Positions 35,664 to 44,888 of a DNA stretch of 64,000 bases are shown piece by piece. The stretch's first letter is position 1; each line of letters opens with the position of its first letter. This DNA is from CAITSH01 sp025356665 (GTDB lineage Bacteria > Pseudomonadota > Gammaproteobacteria > Burkholderiales > SG8-39). Position numbers and translations under genes: made by a program. The notes beneath the pieces were generated by a model, which was given only the letters and a program-made list of their open reading frames with translations, was not told the DNA's origin and made no database searches. The DNA lies in NCBI GenBank assembly GCA_025356665.1, contig JANXRV010000129.1, positions 60,013 to 124,012 of the forward strand. Reading direction: 5' to 3'.

Positions 35664-36511
35664 CGCTTCTCTGCAGCAGGCAAGGTGTCGGCAACGCCAA
35701 CGCTCGTATCAGCGACCCCGGACTGCGCGCCAGCGGACTGCCGGCCATGCTGCGGCTCATGTAACTGGGCGTATTTCTTGCCCAGATAGGCACCGACCAC
35801 TTGCGGGTCGTTCACCACCTCCTTGGGGGTACCGTCAGCGATCAGAGCGCCGTTCTGCAGCACCACGACGCGGTGGCAGACCGTCAACACCACTTTCATC
35901 AAATGCTCGATCAGCACCACGGTGACACCACGTCCGGCCACCTCGCGAATCAGCTGCTTCGCGTGATCGACTTCAGTCGAATTGAGGCCGGCATTGACTT
36001 CATCGAGAAACAGCAGCCGCGGCTTCATCGCCAGGGCCTTGGCCAACTCGAGTCGCTTGCGCATCGCCAGCGTCAGGCTGAAGGCCGGCTTGTCAGCCAT
36101 CTCGCCCAGCCCCACGAAGGCGAGCTGCGCTGCGGCCGACGCACGCGCGCTCGCCTGGCTCATGCCGGCCTGGGAAAACAGTGCCGCTGCGGCAACGTTC
36201 TCAATTGCCGTCAACTCCGGAAACGGTTGCACGATCTGGAACGTGCGGGCAATGCCGACGCGTGCGGTCTGATAGGGCCGCAGGCGCGTAATGTCGCGCC
36301 CTTCGTACAGCACTTGCCCCGCCGACGCCCGGTGCACGCCGGTGATCACATTGACCAGCGTGGTCTTGCCGGCGCCGTTCGGGCCAATCAGGCCGAGAAT
36401 TTCGCCCTCGCCCACATTGAGATGCACATCGTTGACGGCCGTCAAGCCGCCAAAACGGCGTGTCACCCCGACAAGCCTGAGCAGCTCAAGCATGCTGCGC
36501 GGGCCCGGCAC
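35660..36511 (-). CDS. Branched-chain-type ABC transporter ATPase (LivG-like)
   Basis: This is a 283-aa ATPase with Walker A GPNGAGKTT at residues 43-51. The signature region reads LTLAMRKRLELAKAL instead of the usual LSxGQQRRLEIAR, and Walker B is LLFLDEVNAGLN; this variant is known among Liv-type ATPases. A polar C-terminal extension after YLGKKYAQ (about 35 residues) is not part of the domain. The start may be the ATG at 36511 or, seven codons later, the one at 36493. Confidence 0.93.
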   Translation of the reverse strand: MPGPRSMLELLRLVGVTRRFGGLTAVNDVHLNVGEGEILGLIGPNGAGKTTLVNVITGVHRASAGQVLYEGRDITRLRPYQTARVGIARTFQIVQPFPELTAIENVAAAALFSQAGMSQASARASAAAQLAFVGLGEMADKPAFSLTLAMRKRLELAKALAMKPRLLFLDEVNAGLNSTEVDHAKQLIREVAGRGVTVVLIEHLMKVVLTVCHRVVVLQNGALIADGTPKEVVNDPQVVGAYLGKKYAQLHEPQHGRQSAGAQSGVADTSVGVADTLPAAEKR

Positions 36512-37477
36512 TCACGCTACCGCCTTGCGGCCGGATCGGCTGCGCAGCGATTGCGTGAGCGACATCAAGCCATGAGGCAAAAACAGCAGCAAGACCACTA
36601 CCAGAAACCCGAGCACACCGGAATGGATCTGCAGGTAGTTGCGCCAGACCAGTTCTTCGATGCCGAGAAACGCAAAGGCGCCGAGCAACGCGCCTACCGG
36701 CGAGCCCAGCCCGCCGAGCAACGCCATCACGATCGGCTTGACGGCAAACAGCACGTCGAATACATCGCCCGGCTCAATGTAATGCACCCAGGCTGCATAC
36801 AGCACGCCGGCCATCGCCACAAACACGCCGGAGAAGGCGAACGCCAGGCTTTTGTAGAGGGTGGCGTTCACGCCGATCATGTCGGCCGCCGATTCGTTTT
36901 GCTTGATGCACACCAGGCCAAAGCCCAGCTTGGAGGTTTGAATCAGGCGCACGCTGATGAAACAAAGGAACAGCATTGCCCACATGGCCCAGAAGAAAAA
37001 CGTCGCCTCGCCGAGTACGCTGTCCGAGCCTTTGACGGCAAGCGGGATGTTGAGGCCCATGCCGCCACCGGTCAGATTCGACGCCGTATTGGTCAACTCG
37101 CGCAGGACCTCGGCGACGGCGAGGCTGCCGATGGCGAAATAGTGGCCGCGCAAGCGCAACAGCACCATGCCGAACAGGAGTGCGGCAACGAACGCCGCCC
37201 CACCGGCAATGCTCACCGCCGCCAACAGCGTCCAGCTTTTGCCGAGCAAGATCCCGCCGCAGTAGGCGCCAAATCCGAAAAAGGCCGCCGTTGCAAACGA
37301 CGGGTAGCCGGCAAACCCGCCAATCACATTCCACGACACCGCCATGATCGCGTACATGCAGGCAAAGGTGCCAATTCGCAGGGCGTACGCGCTACCCAGA
37401 AATGGCAAACCGGCGAGCAACACCAGCAGCACCAGCGCGATGCGGAAGGAGCGGGGCGTCGTGCGGACCGCACTCAT
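36512..37477 (-). CDS. Branched-chain-type ABC permease (LivM-like)
   Basis: This is a 321-aa permease with about ten membrane segments. The start at 37477 overlaps the LivH-like stop in an ATGA; the longer reading from 37660 lies inside that gene. SWNVIGGFAGYPSFATAAFFG is a LivM-type block and VMALLGGLGSPVGALLGAF the cytoplasmic coupling loop. Confidence 0.93.
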   Translation of the reverse strand: MSAVRTTPRSFRIALVLLVLLAGLPFLGSAYALRIGTFACMYAIMAVSWNVIGGFAGYPSFATAAFFGFGAYCGGILLGKSWTLLAAVSIAGGAAFVAALLFGMVLLRLRGHYFAIGSLAVAEVLRELTNTASNLTGGGMGLNIPLAVKGSDSVLGEATFFFWAMWAMLFLCFISVRLIQTSKLGFGLVCIKQNESAADMIGVNATLYKSLAFAFSGVFVAMAGVLYAAWVHYIEPGDVFDVLFAVKPIVMALLGGLGSPVGALLGAFAFLGIEELVWRNYLQIHSGVLGFLVVVLLLFLPHGLMSLTQSLRSRSGRKAVA

Positions 37478-38352
37478 TCGAAGCCCCGCTTGCCAAGCAG
37501 GCCGTGCGGCCTGACGATCAGAAATACGATTAACAGGGAAAACGACAAGGTCACTGCGTGCTCCGGACCCAGCACGATCGAACCGACGCTCTCGATCAGG
37601 CCCAGAAACAGGCCACCCACCACAGCGCCGGGCACGCTTCCCAGCCCGCCCAGTACGCACACCACAAACGCCTTGCCCAGGTACGGTCCTGACGAAATCG
37701 GCGAGATCGGAAAAATCATCGCCAGCAATACGCCGGCACAGCCGGCCATGGCAGCGCCAAAACCGAAGGCGGTGGCGTAAATCACTGGCACATCAACCCC
37801 CATCAGCCGCGCCGCCTCACGATCCAGTCGTACCGCCACGATCGCGCGACCGACGCGTGAGCGGCGCAGGATGGCATACAGGACCAAGGTGAGCAGCAGG
37901 GCAAACAACATCGCGATCACCCGATCCACCGGCACGACCAGTTCACCCATCGACCAGGTACCCAGCGGCGGGTCGAGAATCAGGCGCCGGTAGTCGGCCT
38001 TGAAGGCGACCAGCATGGCGTTGTTGAGCATCAGGTCCAGCCCGAAGGTCAGTGTCAGCGTGACCAGGACCGGAGCGGCAATCACGCGATTGAGAATGCC
38101 GCGCTGCACCGCGTAGCCCAGCCCAAAGAACAGTGGCGCAGCCAGCAGCAGTGTGGTCCAGGGGCCCAGGCCGAGTGCCTGGTACGCCCCCCAGGCCAGG
38201 TAAGACCCGAGCACAATGAACGATCCGTGCATCAGGTTGATCACGTTGAGCACTCCCCACACCAGGGAGAAGCCCGCAGCAATGCAGGCGTACAGACAGC
38301 CCAGCACCAGGCCGTTGAGAATGACTTGTACGCCCAGCATGCCGGCCTGCAC
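37474..38352 (-). CDS. Branched-chain-type ABC permease (LivH-like)
   Basis: This is a 292-aa permease with about eight membrane segments. GVQVILNGLVLGCLYACIAA and SLVWGVLNVINLMHGSFIVL are the family's N-terminal signature, and VCVLGGLGSVPGAVVGGLFL the coupling loop. It starts 7 bp after the binding-protein gene. Confidence 0.94.
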   Translation of the reverse strand: MQAGMLGVQVILNGLVLGCLYACIAAGFSLVWGVLNVINLMHGSFIVLGSYLAWGAYQALGLGPWTTLLLAAPLFFGLGYAVQRGILNRVIAAPVLVTLTLTFGLDLMLNNAMLVAFKADYRRLILDPPLGTWSMGELVVPVDRVIAMLFALLLTLVLYAILRRSRVGRAIVAVRLDREAARLMGVDVPVIYATAFGFGAAMAGCAGVLLAMIFPISPISSGPYLGKAFVVCVLGGLGSVPGAVVGGLFLGLIESVGSIVLGPEHAVTLSFSLLIVFLIVRPHGLLGKRGFE

Positions 38353-38359
38353 TGCGGGC

Positions 38360-39625
38360 TTACTTGACGCCGAGTTTCAGGTCTCCCTGCTTGATCGCCG
38401 CCGGGAACACCACGACTGTCTTGCCATTCTGGATCTGGAACACCGGCGGTTCGAGCGAGGTGATCTGACCTGTCGGCCCGAACTTCACCGGCCCCCAGAA
38501 CGTCTGCAGGTTCATGCGCGCCAGTTCGTCGCGTACCTTGAGCTTGTCGAGACTGCCCACCTTCTCGATGGCAATCTGGAACAACACCCCCGATACCGAG
38601 GCCGACGCCTGCGCGTAATCGGGCTCGGACTTGTATTTCTCGCGGAACAGCTTGGCGTAATTGGCCGGCGTGCCAAAGATATCCACGCCCTTGTAGCGCG
38701 CACTCGGGTGCCACCAGGCGGCGCTGGTGATGTTCTCGGCACCTTTGCCGGCAGCGTCAATAAACTCCTGGTACGCAGGGCCTGCCACCATGGTCACCAC
38801 CGGGGCTTCCATTTTCTGATCGCCCATCTGCTTCTTGATCAGCACGAGGTCATTGATGTAGCCAGTGGCGAAAATCCAGTGCGGCGCACGCGACTTCATT
38901 TGCGACAGGGCTGCCGAATGATCGAGCGTGTTGACGGCGTATTTTTCAAAAAAGACCACCTCCATGCCGCGTTCCTTGGCCGCCTTTTCCATCTCCTGGG
39001 CGATCGCGAGCGGAAACAAATCATTGCGCGCCAGAATCGCCACCCTGCGCACCCCAGCAGCCTTTTGCTTGATGATGTCCGCCAGCGGCGTGGTCAGCGT
39101 GTCATTCGGCGTGAAGGTGCCGAACAGATACTTGTACCCCTGGTCGTACACCTGCGACGACGAGGCCGTAGCGGCAATGGTCGGCATGCCGTATTTTTCG
39201 GACACGGTACTGGCGGCCTTGGCAGCGCCCGAGCCAAACGGGGCAAACAGAAAGTCCACCTTGTCCTGGGTCACGAGCTTCTCCGCAGTTTGCACGGCGC
39301 GCGGCGTACTGGACTGGTAATCGGTGTAGACAATCTCCACCTTCATTTTCTTGTTCCCAACCTTGATACCGCCAGCCTTGTTGACTTGCTCGGCCCACAA
39401 GTCGTAGCCCTGCTGTTGCTTGAGTGCTTCGGGTGCCAGCGGCCCGGTAATGGGCAGGGGCGCGCCGAAGCGGATCACGTCTTGCGCCAGCGCTGTGCTG
39501 CCAAAGCCCAGCGCAGCCGCGCCCACCAAGCAACCGAGAACCGTCGCAAACCTGCCGCCGGCCCGGGTGACGGGCTCCAGCGCGAGCCAACGCAGGCGGA
39601 AACACGAGAGGAAACACGTAGTCAT
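38360..39625 (-). CDS. ABC substrate-binding protein (LivK-like)
   Basis: This is a 421-aa periplasmic binding protein of the type I fold. The start at 39625 has AAAGGA upstream and opens a signal-anchor ending STALAQ; a longer in-frame reading from 39814 is ignored. PITGPLAPEALKQQQGYDLW and GGIKVGNKKMKVEIVYTDYQ are standard blocks. It recognises the substrate for the importer. Such proteins in aromatic-degrading bacteria often bind aromatic acids; that is inference. Confidence 0.92.
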   Translation of the reverse strand: MTTCFLSCFRLRWLALEPVTRAGGRFATVLGCLVGAAALGFGSTALAQDVIRFGAPLPITGPLAPEALKQQQGYDLWAEQVNKAGGIKVGNKKMKVEIVYTDYQSSTPRAVQTAEKLVTQDKVDFLFAPFGSGAAKAASTVSEKYGMPTIAATASSSQVYDQGYKYLFGTFTPNDTLTTPLADIIKQKAAGVRRVAILARNDLFPLAIAQEMEKAAKERGMEVVFFEKYAVNTLDHSAALSQMKSRAPHWIFATGYINDLVLIKKQMGDQKMEAPVVTMVAGPAYQEFIDAAGKGAENITSAAWWHPSARYKGVDIFGTPANYAKLFREKYKSEPDYAQASASVSGVLFQIAIEKVGSLDKLKVRDELARMNLQTFWGPVKFGPTGQITSLEPPVFQIQNGKTVVVFPAAIKQGDLKLGVK

Positions 39626-39845
39626 CAAAAATCCTTTCGAGGTGAGTTGGGAGTGCCAACACATCGCCGAGTTCCAGTTCGGCACGCAGCGGTGAGCATG
39701 GTTGTGCACGAGTCTAACAAACAAACCCGGCCCGCGAGCAGTACATGCACAACAAGCATGCCGCGCCAGACCGCAGTGGAAATCGGCGCGCGCATGCCTA
39801 GTGCCATGCGGCATGCGCAGCGGGACCGGTTAATCTAGCGAACCC

Positions 39846-39959
39846 ATGAAAGATTAGTACCGCATTCTGGGCCTCCTGCCGACGGCAACGCTGGCCGACA
39901 TCAAAGGGGCCTACCGCAAGAAGGCGTCGGCCCTGCACAAGGACCGAAATGATGGATAA
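39846..39959 (+). pseudogene. Decayed DnaJ-domain fragment
   Basis: The reading frame gives MKD, a TAG stop, then YRILGLLPTATLADIKGAYR and KKASALHKDRNDG followed by a TAA. This is a J-domain start with an internal stop, HKD in place of the essential HPD, and only about half of the domain. No downstream homology is visible. It lies in the 509-bp divergent gap between the LivK-like and monooxygenase genes (39626-40134), which otherwise shows no feature. Confidence 0.75.
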
Positions 39960-40134
39960 AAATAAAAGGATCGCCTGCACCCGTGCGCTGCCAGCGTCAA
40001 GCGCAAGCGCCGCGACAAGTCGTAGTGGAGTAATATTTTGACCCAATGCATGCACGAGCCGACCTCTTTTTGCGTACCAGCTTACCTGAAGCATCCGCTG
40101 ACTCTTCATGCGCTTGAGGCCACGCGCTGACACA

Positions 40135-41349
40135 ATGGGCGACGAGCAGCGCATCCTTGTCGCCGGAGCCGGGCCCGTCGGCCTTACCGCAGCCCTGGCG
40201 CTCTCGCGTGCCGGCATGAAGGTGGCACTGTTCGAGCGGCGCGATAGCGCCAACCAGACTTCGCTCGCCTCGACTTTTCACAGTCCGACCATAGAGATGC
40301 TCGAGGACCTGGGGGCCGCCCGCGGCCTGCTGCGCCATGGCCAGCAGGTGCCGGCCATCAGCTACTTTGATCAGGGCAGGCTCGCCGTGCGCCTGGACAT
40401 GTCGCTGCTTGCCGCGCAAACGCGCCATCCGGGCCGCTGGCATTACGAGCAGGGCCGGCTGTGCCTCGACATCCTCGCCCTGCTGCGCGGCATGCCAAAC
40501 GTGACGCTACATTTTGGCGCGCCGGTCAAGGCGGCGAGGACGCTTGCTGACACAGTCGAACTGCAGTTCGAGAACGGCACGGTCGAACGCGGCGCGTTCA
40601 TGGTCGCCGCCGACGGCGCGAGGAGCACGATACGCGAATCGCTGGGCATTTCGTTTGAAGGCATCGATTACCCGGCGCGCGTGCTGCGCATCATGACCAG
40701 CGCCGACCTGCGCCGCTTCCTGCCGCAGGCCGAACCGATCTCCTACCTCTATTGCGGCGAGCGCTCGGTAAGCCTGCTCAAAATGCCCGATGTCTGGCGC
40801 ATCGTGTACCGCCTCGGCGCCGACGAGAGCGCCGAATCGGCGCTCGACGATGTGCGTATTCGCCAACGCCTTGCCGACACCTTCGGTCCCTTTATCGGTG
40901 CCGCCGCACCCTCGGCCGCGGCGGCGCAATTGCCGGTGACCTACAAGGATGTTTACTCGGCGAGCCGGCGCGTGGCCGGGGCATGGCGCGCCGGCCGCGT
41001 GCTGCTCGCAGGCGATGCGGTGCACGTAACCAACACCCGCGGCGGCATGAACATGAACTGCGGCATCCATGATGCGGTCGCCGCCGCCCACGCCATCGTC
41101 AGCGCCATGCACGCCGGCGCCGATCCGGACGCGCCACTGCAAGGCTACGCCGCCGAACGCGCCGGCGTTGCACGGGAACAACTCATTCCGCGCACCGACG
41201 GCAATATCAGCACCGGCCGCGCGCGCCTGGAACAAATGCAAACCCTCGCCGTTGACCCCGCGGCCTTGACCGCCTATCTCACGCACGCCTCCATGCTCGA
41301 CATGCTGCCCGCCTGCCACCACCCCTCTCCTCGCGAAAGCACCCACTGA
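40135..41349 (+). CDS. FAD-dependent aromatic-type monooxygenase
   Basis: This is a 404-aa flavoprotein of the p-hydroxybenzoate-hydroxylase/UbiH type. The dinucleotide-binding loop GAGPVG is at residues 11-16, and the second FAD motif GDAVHVTNTRGGMNMNCGIH is near residue 290. The ATG at 40135 brings the Rossmann motif to the normal distance from the start; an ATG at 40108 is also in frame. It should hydroxylate an aromatic or related ring with NAD(P)H. It is directly followed by the racemase-family gene (TGAATG junction), then a Bug gene. Confidence 0.9.
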   Translation: MGDEQRILVAGAGPVGLTAALALSRAGMKVALFERRDSANQTSLASTFHSPTIEMLEDLGAARGLLRHGQQVPAISYFDQGRLAVRLDMSLLAAQTRHPGRWHYEQGRLCLDILALLRGMPNVTLHFGAPVKAARTLADTVELQFENGTVERGAFMVAADGARSTIRESLGISFEGIDYPARVLRIMTSADLRRFLPQAEPISYLYCGERSVSLLKMPDVWRIVYRLGADESAESALDDVRIRQRLADTFGPFIGAAAPSAAAAQLPVTYKDVYSASRRVAGAWRAGRVLLAGDAVHVTNTRGGMNMNCGIHDAVAAAHAIVSAMHAGADPDAPLQGYAAERAGVAREQLIPRTDGNISTGRARLEQMQTLAVDPAALTAYLTHASMLDMLPACHHPSPRESTH

Positions 41350-42081
41350 ATGCACCCCCTCGATAATGCAAGGCGAGTGGGCATCATCACGCCACCGGCC
41401 AACCCGGTGGTGGAGCCGGAGTTGCATGCGCTGCTGCCCGACACCCTGGCGATGTACAGCGCGCGCCTGCCGGTGCTGCCCGGCGACCTGCAAGCGCGCA
41501 ATCGCGCCTACGGCGAGCACTACGTCCCGGCCATGCGCAGCTTCGGCACCCTCAAGCTCGAAGCCTTTTACATCGGCATGACCGGCGTGTCCTATCGCAA
41601 AGGCATGGCCGCCGACCGCGCCTGGAACGACGCCATGCGCCGCGAGATCGGCGTCCCGGTGGCCACCGCCAGCATGGCCATCGTCAGCGCCCTTGCGCAA
41701 CTGGGCATCCGCCGACTGTGCCTGGTGTCGCCCTACCCGAAGTGGCTCACCGACGAGTCGGTTGCCTACTGGGCGAGTGCCGGCCTTGAACTTGCGCAGG
41801 TGGTGTCGGTGGCCGACGAGATGCACCCCTACGACCTTGACTCGCAAGCGGTAAACGCAGCCATGGCGCGGGTGAACGCGCCGGCCGATGCGGCGGTCCT
41901 GCTGACCGGCACCGGCCTCATTACGCTGCCGACGGTGCTCGAATGGCAGCCGCGCTTTGCCGTGCCCGTACTGAGCTCGAACATCTGCGGCGCGTGGTTT
42001 CTCGCGCGTGCGCTCGGCGTTGCCGCCAGCCCCGCACTCACCGCAGCCACGCCGGCGCTGGCCGCGACGCTGCATCGCTGA
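41350..42081 (+). CDS. Arylmalonate decarboxylase/maleate isomerase-like protein
   Basis: This is a 243-aa protein of the Asp/Glu racemase superfamily. GIITPPANPVVEPEL, SMAIVSALAQLGIRRLCLVS and LLTGTGLITLPTVLE fit the fold. Family members use one or two active-site cysteines, but at the two usual positions this protein has YIGMTGVSY and LLTGTG, with no Cys; the only cysteines are Cys124 and Cys213 (SSNICGAW). It may be inactive as an isomerase, use another residue, or have a different chemistry. It is translated between a monooxygenase and a Bug protein. Confidence 0.8.
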   Translation: MHPLDNARRVGIITPPANPVVEPELHALLPDTLAMYSARLPVLPGDLQARNRAYGEHYVPAMRSFGTLKLEAFYIGMTGVSYRKGMAADRAWNDAMRREIGVPVATASMAIVSALAQLGIRRLCLVSPYPKWLTDESVAYWASAGLELAQVVSVADEMHPYDLDSQAVNAAMARVNAPADAAVLLTGTGLITLPTVLEWQPRFAVPVLSSNICGAWFLARALGVAASPALTAATPALAATLHR

Positions 42082-42089
42082 AAGAGCCA

Positions 42090-43061
42090 ATGCGCATGCG
42101 CCCCTTCGCCTTCATCCTCTTTGGTTCGATGGCCTTGCTCGGCGCCACCGATGCGCCGGCCCAGGCCTGGCCCACCCGGCCCATCAAGATGATCGTGCCC
42201 TTTGCCAGCGGCGGCGCCACCGATGTCATCGGCCGGCTGATGGCGCAAAAGCTGTCCGAAGCACTCGGACAAACGGTGATTGTCGAGAACCGCCCCGGCG
42301 CCGGCTCCACGGTGGGCACCGAACTGACCGCCAAGGCTGCGCCCGACGGTTACACCATAGGCATGGTCGCCAACACTTCGCTTGTCACCGCGCCAATGGT
42401 TTACCCGAACGTGGCCTACCGGCCGATCGAGGACCTGAGCTATCTTGCGATGATAGGCACCTTCGCCAATGTGTTTACGGTGCGCAGCGACCACCCGGCA
42501 AAATCCTTTGCCGATTTCCTCGCCATCGCAAGGCGCGCACCGGGACAACTGTCCTATGCCTCGGCAGGCCAGGGCTCGGCCGGGCACCTTACCGGCGAAT
42601 TGCTTAAATCATCGGCCGGCATCGACATCCAGCACATTCCCTACAAGGGTACGGCGCCCGCGACCGTTGACCTGCTGGGCGGGCAAATCGCCGCCATGTT
42701 CGACGGCATGCCCACCGCCACCCAGCAGGCGCGCGCCGGAAAAGTGCGCATGCTCGCCGTGACCGGGCCGCAACGGGCGCCAACCTTTCCCGAAGTGCCG
42801 ACCATGAATGAAGTGATCCCCGGCGTGATCGGCCTTGCCTTCTTCGGCCTCGCCGCACCGGCGGGCCTGCCGCCGCCAATCGCCGAACGCCTGCAAGCGG
42901 CCATCATCGCCATCATCAAAAACCCCGACAACGCCGCGCGCCTCACCGACATCGGCATGAACCCCAACCCGCTGCCGGCAGCAGAATTCGTCGCATTCGT
43001 ACAGGCGGAAATCCGCAAATGGGGGCCGGTGGTGAAAGCGGTTGGCGTGAAACCCAACTGA
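42090..43061 (+). CDS. Bug/TctC-family solute-binding protein
   Basis: This is a 323-aa periplasmic binding protein from the ATG at 42090 (signal peptide ending DAPAQA); the upstream in-frame reading runs through the preceding gene. AWPTRPIKMIVPFASGGATD, ENRPGAGSTVG and APDGYTIG are family blocks. It begins 8 bp after the racemase-like gene, third in an operon with the flavin monooxygenase. A 9-bp tandem array begins at its stop codon. Confidence 0.92.
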   Translation: MRMRPFAFILFGSMALLGATDAPAQAWPTRPIKMIVPFASGGATDVIGRLMAQKLSEALGQTVIVENRPGAGSTVGTELTAKAAPDGYTIGMVANTSLVTAPMVYPNVAYRPIEDLSYLAMIGTFANVFTVRSDHPAKSFADFLAIARRAPGQLSYASAGQGSAGHLTGELLKSSAGIDIQHIPYKGTAPATVDLLGGQIAAMFDGMPTATQQARAGKVRMLAVTGPQRAPTFPEVPTMNEVIPGVIGLAFFGLAAPAGLPPPIAERLQAAIIAIIKNPDNAARLTDIGMNPNPLPAAEFVAFVQAEIRKWGPVVKAVGVKPN

Positions 43062-43141
43062 GCCAATTGAGCCACCTGAGCCACCTGAGCCAACTGAGCC
43101 ACCTGAGCCAACTGAGCCAACTGAGCCAACTGAGCCAAAAC
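43059..43141. repeat. Noncoding 9-bp tandem array
   Basis: About nine units of TGAGCCAMC (variants TGAGCCACC, TGAGCCAAC, TGAGCCAAT) start at the TGA stop of the Bug gene, so every unit begins with a stop in that frame. The array could shift the 3-prime end of the gene but does not extend the protein. Confidence 0.93.
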
Positions 43142-43174
43142 TGAGGCGCGCCGGCCCATCCTGCTAAATAAATA

Positions 43175-43271
43175 GGCTCAGTGTAGCTTTTCCATCGTCG
43201 GGACCTGCTGCCCAGTCAACACAACTCGTATCGGTCGTCAGGCTTGGTAAGCTGAAAAATTACACTGACCC
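43175..43271. repeat. Dispersed element A1 (97 bp, inverted-repeat ends)
   Basis: A noncoding element starts GGCTCAGTGTA and ends TACACTGACCC, so its ends form imperfect terminal inverted repeats. It differs from A2 (48566-48662) at about six positions. Both have AAATAAATA immediately before them. It resembles a miniature transposable element. Confidence 0.8.
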
Positions 43272-43381
43272 TGGTTATCTTTTCTCACACCGCCTCACAC
43301 CCAAAATTTCTGACACTTCGCCGCCGACGCGCTGTAATCTTCACTACTGCGCTGCATCCTCCAACAATCAGGAAGCGATCC

Positions 43382-44476
43382 ATGGACCCGACTGCAACAG
43401 CAACGCTCGGTAAGCACCCAGTGGTTTCCCGGTCCCCGATGCCGGTGATCATAGCCGGGCTCGCGATGCTCTGGCTGAGTCCGTTCTGGCTGAGCCCCGC
43501 GCTCGCCCAGGTCACCCACACGCTGGTGCCCTCGCCGCAGACGGTGCACTGGGGGCACTTCAGCGCCGCGGTCAAACCGGTGCTCACGATCGCATCGGGC
43601 GACATCGTCGTGACCGAGACCGTGCTGCTCGCCCTGGATCCGGCACAGATCGACAAGTCCGGCGTGGTGCCGCCCTCCGCGGTGCCGGAGCACACCCGCG
43701 CCATCTACCGCGATGTAAAGGACCGCGGCCCCGGCCCGCATATCCTCAATGGACCGATCGAGATAAAGGGCGCCATGCCGGGAGACGTGCTGGAGGTGCG
43801 CATCCTCGATGTGGACCTCTCCCTGCCCTATGGAATGAACTCCCAGCGCCCCTACAACGGCGCCTTGCCCGAGGAGTTCGGCGCGGTCTGGCTGCGAATC
43901 ATCCCGATCAATATTCAGGCCAGGACCGCCGAAGTTGCGCCGGGTGTTGTCGTGCCGCTACTTCGGCCCTTCTTCGGCACCATGGGCGTCGCGCCGCCCA
44001 TTTCCATGGGCCGGATCAGCACCGGTCCGCCCGGCGTACATACGGGCAACCTGGACAACAAGGACCTCGGCGCCGGCACTACGCTCTACCTGCCGGTGCA
44101 CGCGCCCGGCGCGCTGTTCTCGGTGGGTGATGCGCACGCGGCCCAAGGCCATGGTGAGGTGGACCTGACCGCGATCGAAACCGGTCTGCGCGGCCGTTTC
44201 CAGTTCATCGTGCGCAAGGACATGAAGCTCACCTGGCCGCGCGCCGAGACGCCGACCCACTGGATCGTGATGGGGCTGAACGCGAACCTGGAGGAGGCAA
44301 TGAAAATGGCGGTACGCGAGACCATCAGCTTCATCACCAGTCGCTTCAGTCACCTTTCGCGCGAGGAGGCCTATATGATCGCCAGCGTCGCAGTCGACTA
44401 CCACGTCACCCAGGTCGTGGACGGCACCAAGGGCATCCACGGAATGATCCCCAAGGCCATCTTCACCAAACCCTGA
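43382..44476 (+). CDS. Acetamidase/formamidase family protein, exported
   Basis: This is a 364-aa amidase-fold protein with an N-terminal signal-like segment ending SPALAQ. HWGHFSAAVKPVLTIASGD, GTMGVAPPISMGRISTGPPG and VGDAHAAQGHGEVDLTA are the standard blocks that bind metal and substrate. It would hydrolyse a short amide, unusually outside the cytoplasm. AGGAAG precedes the ATG at 43382. It stands alone between elements A1 and B1. Confidence 0.9.
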   Translation: MDPTATATLGKHPVVSRSPMPVIIAGLAMLWLSPFWLSPALAQVTHTLVPSPQTVHWGHFSAAVKPVLTIASGDIVVTETVLLALDPAQIDKSGVVPPSAVPEHTRAIYRDVKDRGPGPHILNGPIEIKGAMPGDVLEVRILDVDLSLPYGMNSQRPYNGALPEEFGAVWLRIIPINIQARTAEVAPGVVVPLLRPFFGTMGVAPPISMGRISTGPPGVHTGNLDNKDLGAGTTLYLPVHAPGALFSVGDAHAAQGHGEVDLTAIETGLRGRFQFIVRKDMKLTWPRAETPTHWIVMGLNANLEEAMKMAVRETISFITSRFSHLSREEAYMIASVAVDYHVTQVVDGTKGIHGMIPKAIFTKP

Positions 44477-44517
44477 ACGCGGTCGCCTTCAATTGACCGC
44501 TAATTCGGCGCAGATCC

Positions 44518-44618
44518 GGTCAGATTGAGTCGCGGTCATCTTGGCATTGGTGTGCGTGCCATGCATGGGCTGTATCTCCACACGCAACGCTCAGTAAGCT
44601 GAAAAATTACACTGACCC
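44518..44618. repeat. Dispersed element B1 (101 bp)
   Basis: This element is closely similar over its length to B2 (46275-46375). It shares its right end (AAGCTGAAAAATTACACTGA then CCC) with the A elements and begins GGTCAG, a degenerate copy of the A-element end. It lies after the acetamidase gene. The rest of the gap up to 44888 carries no recognised gene. Confidence 0.8.
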
Positions 44619-44888
44619 TGTTTATCTTTGTGCCGCGGTCCGAAACCCAATGCTCGGAACATGACTAAGCACAAAAAATAATTGCAAGCCCTCATGACCT
44701 CGATCAATAAGCGTGTCATCGAATGGTTGAAAGTACTTGGTCGGCGCGGGTGTTTGTGCGGCGCGTAATAGTTAGGACACCGGGCGCAGCCGGCAATTCG
44801 CCGCTTTGCTTGCCATCGCCGGGATAAGCAGCAAGAATGAACAGTCGCCAACGACAGCCATTCTCCGTCATCCGCAAAGGAGCACCCC

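Noticed and set aside
35801..37780. 659-aa open frame on the + strand opposite the Liv ATPase and permease genes
   Set aside because: It is antisense to three well-matched transporter genes, is rich in Arg/Gln/His, and shows no domain. It is a GC-rich shadow frame.
38216..39838. 540-aa open frame on the + strand opposite the LivK-like gene
   Set aside because: It is antisense to a clear binding protein and has no recognisable motif.
40507..42090. 527-aa open frame on the - strand
   Set aside because: It lies opposite the monooxygenase and racemase-like genes; Gly/His/Arg-rich composition is typical of a shadow frame.
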